Shown here one piece after another: positions 13,880 to 17,636 of a stretch of 17,636 nt of DNA. Below the pieces are notes generated by a model. That model did not search any database, had not been told where the DNA came from, and saw only the letters and a program-made list of their open reading frames with translations. Both the position numbers and the translations under genes were made by a program. Origin of the DNA: an uncultured Dysosmobacter sp. (lineage in GTDB: Bacteria; Bacillota; Clostridia; Oscillospirales; Oscillospiraceae); the NCBI GenBank assembly GCA_934636905.1, contig CAKUBJ010000035.1:1-17636 (forward strand). The letters run 5' to 3'. How positions within the stretch are numbered: the first letter of the stretch is position 1; each line of letters begins with the position of its first letter.

Positions 13880-14752
13880 ATGGCGCTGGATTCCATGCAG
13901 GAAATTTTTGACAAAGCGGCGGCGGGAAACATCCCCTTCTGGCGGGTGGTTCTGGAAACGGACATGGAGCAGCGGCAGGTGACGGAGGAGCAGTCCATGG
14001 AGAAAATGCGCACCACATGGCGCGCCATGCTGGAATCCGTCACGGCGTATCAGGGGGCGGAGCGCTCCCGCAGCGGCCTCGTGGGAGGCGACGGAGAGAA
14101 AATGCGGCAGTACGCGGAAGATGGCGGCGGCCTCTGCGGCGCTTACCTGCGGGAGGCGGTGGCCACGGCGCTGTGCGTGGGGGAATCCAACGCCTGTATG
14201 CGCAAAATCGTGGCGGCGCCTACGGCAGGCGCCTGCGGCGTGCTGCCGGCGGTGCTGACGCCGCTGTACCGGGCGGGAATGGTGTCGGAGGAGCAGATTC
14301 TTCAGGCACTGTATACGGCCTCCGGCATCGGTGCCGTCATCGGGTACCGCGCCTGTATTGCCGGCGCAGCCGGCGGCTGTCAGGCGGAGATTGGCACTGC
14401 CTCCGCCATGGCGGCGGGGGCGCTGGTTTCCATTCAGGGGGGCACGGCGGCGCAGATCGGCCACGCGGCGGCCATGGCCCTGAAGAACCTGCTGGGGCTG
14501 GTGTGTGACCCGGTGGCAGGGCTGGTGGAAGTCCCCTGCGTGAAGCGGAATGTGGTAGGGACGGTGAACGCCGTCAGCTGCGCGGATATGGCCATGGCCG
14601 GCATTGAGAGCCGCATCCCGGTGGATGAGGTCATCGACTGCATGGGGGAGGTGGGGCGCCGCATCCCCATGGAACTGCGGGAAACCGCACTGGGTGGTCT
14701 GGCGGCAACACCCACCGGAAAGGCCGTGAAAGAGCGGATGAACCGCCAGTAA
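13880..14752 (+). CDS. sdaAA: L-serine dehydratase, iron-sulfur-dependent, alpha subunit
   Basis: This is the catalytic, cluster-binding half of the enzyme. Three cysteines, C167 (AAGGCQAEIG), C209 (LVCDPVAG) and C220 (VEVPCVKRN), are spaced 42 and 11 residues apart, the spacing of the [4Fe-4S] ligands in the Legionella enzyme. The other family motifs are AAPTAGACGVLPAVL (112-126) and MALKNLLGL (199-207). At 290 aa it is full length. The ATG at 13880 lies 2 nt after the sdaAB stop and AAGGAGG inside the end of sdaAB is 10 nt upstream; the in-frame TTG at 13874 is less likely. The two subunits should be made in equal amounts from one mRNA. A bidirectional terminator follows. Confidence 0.96.
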   Translation: MALDSMQEIFDKAAAGNIPFWRVVLETDMEQRQVTEEQSMEKMRTTWRAMLESVTAYQGAERSRSGLVGGDGEKMRQYAEDGGGLCGAYLREAVATALCVGESNACMRKIVAAPTAGACGVLPAVLTPLYRAGMVSEEQILQALYTASGIGAVIGYRACIAGAAGGCQAEIGTASAMAAGALVSIQGGTAAQIGHAAAMALKNLLGLVCDPVAGLVEVPCVKRNVVGTVNAVSCADMAMAGIESRIPVDEVIDCMGEVGRRIPMELRETALGGLAATPTGKAVKERMNRQ

Positions 14753-14766
14753 CGGATGAATGAAAC

Positions 14767-14805
14767 AGCCCGCCCCAGAACCATCTGTTCCGGGGCGGGC
14801 TTCCT
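14767..14805. terminator. Bidirectional terminator between sdaAA and the symporter gene
   Basis: A 10-bp GC-rich stem (14767-14776 with 14792-14801) is topped by GAAC/GTTC (14778-14781 with 14787-14790). The tails are TTCCTATAT on plus and TGTTTCATT on minus. It lies between two convergent genes. Confidence 0.75.
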
Positions 14806-14845
14806 ATATGTTCCAAGCAATCTATGCGATTTTTCGGAAAGCGGC

Positions 14846-16090
14846 TTAACCTTCGCCGTTCAGCTGCTTCTGGAGCCAGTCTTTCCCTTCCACGAAGCGG
14901 GAGACGATGAAGCTGACCACATAGTCGCCGGCGGCGTTGATCATGGTTGCGGGGGGATCCACCAGATTGCCGATGGCCACCAGAATGGGGAAGGCCAGTT
15001 CCATCTGGGTGGGGAAGAAGATGGAGCAGATGATGTACTCGCCGATGTAGCCGCCGCCGGGAACGCCGCTCATGCCCACGGAGGACAGCACGGCCACCAG
15101 CACGATAAAGGGCAGGCGGGACCAGCTCAGTTCCTCACCGAATACCCCCAGCACAAACGCAATTTTCAGCACGCAGGAGAAGCAGGAGCCGTCCATATGC
15201 ATGGTGGCGCCCAGAGGAATGACCATCCCGGCCACGTCCTTGTTGATGCCGGTTTCGGCGGCCTCTTCCAGATTGGTGGGGATGGTGGCCACGGAGGAGC
15301 AGGTGCCCAGAGACACCACGGCGGGGCGGGCAATGTGCTTGAACATGACCTTCACAGCGCCCTTGCCGCCGCCGAACCATGCGAACAGGGGGAAGGCGGT
15401 GAAGATGTAGATAAAGCACAGGGGATAGTAGACCAGCAGGGCGCGGCCGTAGCCCTCGATGACCTCCTTCCCGTAGGTGGCCACCAGATTGGCGAAGATG
15501 GCGAAGAAGGCGATGGGGGCGTAATAGGTGACAATCTGGACGAACTTCATCATCACGTCGGAAAGCCCCAGCAGCCATTTGCCTACGGCGGATTCCTTCC
15601 CACCTGTCATCTGCACGGAGAAACCGAAGAGAATGGAGAACACAATGAGGGGCAGCATGGCGCGGCGGCTCAGCAGACCCACGAAGTCCTCGGAGGTGAA
15701 GAAGTTGACGATCATTTCCGTGAGGGTGGCGTGCTCACCGATTTCTTCGGCGGCGATATCCGCCCAGGGCGCCAGCACCGGGGGAAACAGCTTCATCAGC
15801 ACGAACATGATGACGGCGGCGATGGCGCCGGTGACCACGAAGGTGCCGACGGTGGTGCCCATGATTTTGCCGGCGCGCTCCTTGCTCTCCATGTTGGCCA
15901 CGGAACCGGCGATGGAAGCAAACACCAGCGGCACCACGATGCAGAACATCATGTTGATGAACACCGTGCCGAGGAAGGCAATTTTCTGCCCCCAGACGGG
16001 TCTGAACCAGCCCAGCAGGGCGCCGGCGATCATGCATCCCAGCAGGATCGCCAGAAAGCGATAATTTTTTGCGACAGATTTTTTGTCCAT
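14846..16090 (-). CDS. Dicarboxylate/amino acid:cation symporter (DAACS/SLC1 family), probably neutral amino acid type
   Basis: A 414-aa membrane carrier of the Glt/Sst fold that couples solute uptake to Na+ or H+. Family landmarks are in order: the serine-rich hairpin 1 TCSSVATIPTNLEEA (263-277), the unwound TM7 motif as MHMDGS (297-302), hairpin 2 GMSGVPGGG (339-347), and TM8 with DPPATMINAAGD (378-389). Compared with archaeal GltPh, Asp394 is kept as D378, Asn401 as N385 and Asp405 as D389. Arg397, which holds the acidic side chain, is A381; Asp390 is G374; and Asn310 is H298. This argues against glutamate/aspartate and for a neutral substrate such as serine, alanine or threonine (inference). 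The ATG at 16090 has GGAGGAA 6 nt upstream. It lies 30 nt after dapF on the same strand and converges on sdaAB-sdaAA. Confidence 0.92.
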   Translation of the reverse strand: MDKKSVAKNYRFLAILLGCMIAGALLGWFRPVWGQKIAFLGTVFINMMFCIVVPLVFASIAGSVANMESKERAGKIMGTTVGTFVVTGAIAAVIMFVLMKLFPPVLAPWADIAAEEIGEHATLTEMIVNFFTSEDFVGLLSRRAMLPLIVFSILFGFSVQMTGGKESAVGKWLLGLSDVMMKFVQIVTYYAPIAFFAIFANLVATYGKEVIEGYGRALLVYYPLCFIYIFTAFPLFAWFGGGKGAVKVMFKHIARPAVVSLGTCSSVATIPTNLEEAAETGINKDVAGMVIPLGATMHMDGSCFSCVLKIAFVLGVFGEELSWSRLPFIVLVAVLSSVGMSGVPGGGYIGEYIICSIFFPTQMELAFPILVAIGNLVDPPATMINAAGDYVVSFIVSRFVEGKDWLQKQLNGEG

Positions 16091-16120
16091 AAGAGTTCCT
16101 CCTAAAACACTTGGGTGGGG

Positions 16121-16966
16121 TTATTTCACAAGGCACAGGTCTTCGTCCGTGACCTCGCCTTTGCAAACAATATTGGTGGGGCCTGTGAGATAGAGATCCC
16201 GGATGGCGCCGCCCTCCCGGTTGACGTCCACCGTCAGCGTCCCGCCGGTCATATGAACCTTCACCTGACGGCCGCTGACCTTTCCCTGAAGGGTGAGCGT
16301 CGTTACTACGCAGCCGGTGCCGGTGCCGCAGGCGTAGGTGAAATCCTCCACGCCCCGCTCGAAGGTGCGCTCGTAAAGTTCATCCTCACCGGTCAACTCA
16401 TAGAAATTGACGTTGGCGCCCTTGGGGAACTTCTCATAGTGCCGGATGGCCCGGCCCAGTTCCCGCAGCCGGTGCTCGTCGGCCTGACGCAGATTTGGGA
16501 AGGGGACGACCGCATGGGGAAGTCCGGGATTTCCCAGTTCCAGATAGGAGCCGGTATAGCGGGCACCGCCGATTTCAATGGGAATGTCCAGTTGGATGAC
16601 GGAGGGATCGTTGAGACGGATCCGATAGAGGCGGGGGGAGATCCGCTGCCCGGTAACGATTCCGGCGGTGGTTTCCACGGTCTGGGTTTCTCCTGCCAGC
16701 CCGGTTTCATAGCCGTACCGGCAGATGCACCGGGCGCCGTTGCCGCACATTTCACCAAGACTGCCGTCGGAATTGTAGAAGCGCATCCGGTAGTCGCCGC
16801 CCTGCTCCGAGGCGTCCACCACCATCAGGCCGTCGGCGCCGATGGACAGATGCCGCTCGCACAGCCTCCGGGCCAGTGCGGGGAAGCAGTGCGGGGGAAG
16901 CCGGCTCTCAAGGTTATTGATAATAATGAAGTCGTTGCCGGCACCGTTCATTTTCCAGAACTGCAA
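16121..16966 (-). CDS. dapF: Diaminopimelate epimerase
   Basis: DapF interconverts LL- and meso-diaminopimelate for lysine and peptidoglycan synthesis by a two-cysteine, cofactor-free mechanism. Both catalytic cysteines are seen, C74 in NSDGSLGEMCGNGARC and C213 in FTYACGTGTGC, and the N-terminal KMNGAGNDF motif is intact. I start at the TTG at 16966, giving MQFWKMNGAGNDF and 281 aa. AGGTGA lies 5 nt upstream, and the first ATG in frame (16951) would remove the first strand. An out-of-frame ATG lies between this ribosome binding site and the TTG. The frame continues upstream to 17068, but those residues do not resemble the family. It is probably co-transcribed with the symporter gene from the -10 at 16998-17003. 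Confidence 0.94.
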   Translation of the reverse strand: MQFWKMNGAGNDFIIINNLESRLPPHCFPALARRLCERHLSIGADGLMVVDASEQGGDYRMRFYNSDGSLGEMCGNGARCICRYGYETGLAGETQTVETTAGIVTGQRISPRLYRIRLNDPSVIQLDIPIEIGGARYTGSYLELGNPGLPHAVVPFPNLRQADEHRLRELGRAIRHYEKFPKGANVNFYELTGEDELYERTFERGVEDFTYACGTGTGCVVTTLTLQGKVSGRQVKVHMTGGTLTVDVNREGGAIRDLYLTGPTNIVCKGEVTDEDLCLVK

Positions 16967-16997
16967 GCATCTCACCTCGCGAATCGAATGATATCTT

Positions 16998-17003
16998 ATT
17001 ATA
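16998..17003 (-). promoter_or_regulatory. -10 element of the dapF-symporter operon promoter
   Basis: A perfect TATAAT on the minus strand lies 31 nt upstream of the TTG start of dapF. No good -35 is seen at 16-18 nt spacing (only T-rich sequence), so this would be a -10-driven promoter. It is divergent from the rRNA promoters. Confidence 0.5.
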
Positions 17004-17066
17004 GTGGAGCGGGAATGAAAAAAACACCGGATATTGTGCCGGAAACCATGCAAATAGTGCGGCCGC

Positions 17067-17127
17067 AAAAAAGAACGCGGAAAATGAAGAAAAAAGGCTT
17101 GACATTTTCTGCCGCAGATGGTATTCT
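17067..17127 (+). promoter_or_regulatory. rRNA operon promoter P1 with A-tract upstream element
   Basis: -35 TTGACA (17099-17104), an exact 17-nt spacer and -10 TATTCT (17122-17127) with extended -10 TGG. Three A-tracts (17067-17072, 17081-17084, 17090-17095) lie directly upstream at roughly helical intervals, as expected for an UP element bound by the RNA polymerase alpha C-terminal domains. Confidence 0.85.
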
Positions 17128-17179
17128 AACTAAGCTGTTTGGGCGATGAAGCGAGCGGTTGCGGCGCTTGCGGGTCTTG

Positions 17180-17229
17180 AAAAAGATTCGGAAAAAGTGC
17201 TTGACAAAGTTCACTGAGCCTGATATAAT
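17180..17229 (+). promoter_or_regulatory. rRNA operon promoter P2 (full consensus)
   Basis: -35 TTGACA (17201-17206), a 17-nt spacer and -10 TATAAT (17224-17229) with extended -10 TGA (17221-17223): both hexamers are perfect. Two A5 tracts lie just upstream. Transcription should start near 17236, giving a leader of ~215 nt before 16S. Confidence 0.93.
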
Positions 17230-17235
17230 AGCGAA

Positions 17236-17450
17236 TGTTCCGCTTGAGGGACGTGCACCTTGTAAATTAAACAACGTGAAGAAAGAAAGCACCAGCGGAG
17301 CGAACTTTTCACGAGGTTCGCGACGAAGTTGTGGGTGAATAGGCTGTAGTCAATTCAGCTGAAAGCAGCAACTATAAAAGAGAAGAAATGAAGTCATGAT
17401 AAATGACTCTATGATTTGATTTGAACGGCGAAAGCCGTTTGGATACCATT
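17236..17450 (+). other. rRNA operon transcribed leader (pre-16S spacer)
   Basis: The gene-free leader between P2 and 16S contains the boxA-like site and several hairpins: GCGAAC/GTTCGC (17300-17305 with 17316-17321), GTCAT/ATGAC (17393-17397 with 17404-17408) and AACGGC-GAAA-GCCGTT (17425-17440), a perfect GNRA-capped stem just before 16S. These may fold the pre-rRNA or be part of the RNase III processing stem, whose 3' half is outside the window. Confidence 0.6.
17254..17268 (+). promoter_or_regulatory. boxA-like antitermination site in the rRNA leader
   Basis: TGCACCTTGTAAATT resembles the boxA of Gram-positive rRNA leaders (TGnTCTTTGAAAACT type) and sits just after the P2 start, where NusB-NusE would bind nascent RNA. 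Match is partial. Confidence 0.5.
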
Positions 17451-17636
17451 TTATAGAGAGTTTGATCCTGGCTCAGGACGAACGCTGGCGGCGTGCTTAA
17501 CACATGCAAGTCGAACGAGAATCTAATGACGGAGTTTTCGGACAACTGATTTAGAGGACAGTGGCGGACTGGTGAGTAACGCGTGAGGAACCTGCCTTTC
17601 AGAGGGGGACAACAGTTGGAAACGACTGCTAATACC
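17451..17636 (+). rRNA. 16S ribosomal RNA, 5' part (runs off window end)
   Basis: The universal sequence AGAGTTTGATCCTGGCTCAG lies at 17458-17477, which corresponds to E. coli positions 8-27 and puts the mature 5' end near 17451. It continues with the conserved ACGAACGCTGGCGGCGTGC stretch, the V1 hairpin, and GGCGGACTGGTGAGTAACGC, and ends within V2 at GCTAATACC. The V1/V2 sequence looks like Oscillospiraceae to me, without a database search. Confidence 0.98.

Noticed and set aside
14756..16105. Plus-strand open frame of 449 codons, His/Gly/Asp-rich and metal-binding-like in appearance
   Set aside because: It is the antisense shadow of the symporter gene; the histidines come from reverse-complemented Met/Val codons.
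16914..17105. Short minus-strand open frame starting at the ATG before dapF
   Set aside because: Most of it precedes or overlaps dapF out of frame, with no family resemblance; the dapF frame carries the conserved motifs.

Overview
This is a GC-rich chromosomal segment from a Gram-positive anaerobe of the class Clostridia. The window ends in the first ~186 nt of a 16S rRNA gene, and its V1-V2 sequence looks to me like Oscillospiraceae (judged by memory of such sequences, not by a search). Supporting signs are strong GGAGG-type ribosome binding sites, the Clostridia-type split L-serine dehydratase, the Bacillus/phi3T-type ThyA, a YitT-family protein and the TrmN6-RsmI gene pair. No CRISPR array, IS element, prophage, toxin-antitoxin or recognisable defence system was seen. 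The content is mostly housekeeping metabolism.

Layout. (1) 1-175: a structured non-coding leader. (2) 176-4775, plus strand: a type IIA topoisomerase A subunit, then a tight run of a YitT-family membrane protein, a LUD-domain protein and an unknown lipoprotein, closed by two tandem terminators. (3) 4882-5946, plus: a metal-binding lipoprotein of the ZnuA/AdcA type behind an extended -10 promoter and an exact 7-1-7 Fur-type operator. (4) 5977-8024, minus: the operon YuiD-like membrane protein > thyA > folA, with its own promoter and terminators. (5) 8107-10703, minus: monocistronic phosphoketolase with promoter and terminator. (6) 10771-11354, plus: a YgjP-type zinc metalloprotease whose promoter implies a leaderless mRNA. 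(7) 11386-13038, minus: trmN6-like methyltransferase > rsmI. (8) 13151-14805, plus: sdaAB-sdaAA, the two halves of the iron-sulfur L-serine dehydratase. (9) 14846-17003, minus: dapF > SLC1/DAACS-type symporter. (10) 17067-17636, plus: an rRNA operon start with two consensus tandem promoters, A-tract upstream elements, a boxA-like site and the 16S 5' end.

How the genes fit together. thyA and folA form the usual dTMP/tetrahydrofolate pair. Serine dehydratase makes pyruvate and ammonia from serine. The convergently transcribed symporter has lost the arginine that defines acidic amino acid substrates, so it could supply a neutral amino acid such as serine (inference). Phosphoketolase would give acetyl-phosphate from pentose or hexose phosphates. 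TrmN6 and RsmI modify tRNA and 16S rRNA.

The points most worth following are the orphan Fur-boxed metal-binding lipoprotein lacking a canonical histidine ligand, the leaderless ygjP-like gene, the altered substrate site of the symporter, and the uncharacterised lipoprotein downstream of the YitT and LUD genes. I did not find a convincing wholly new system.
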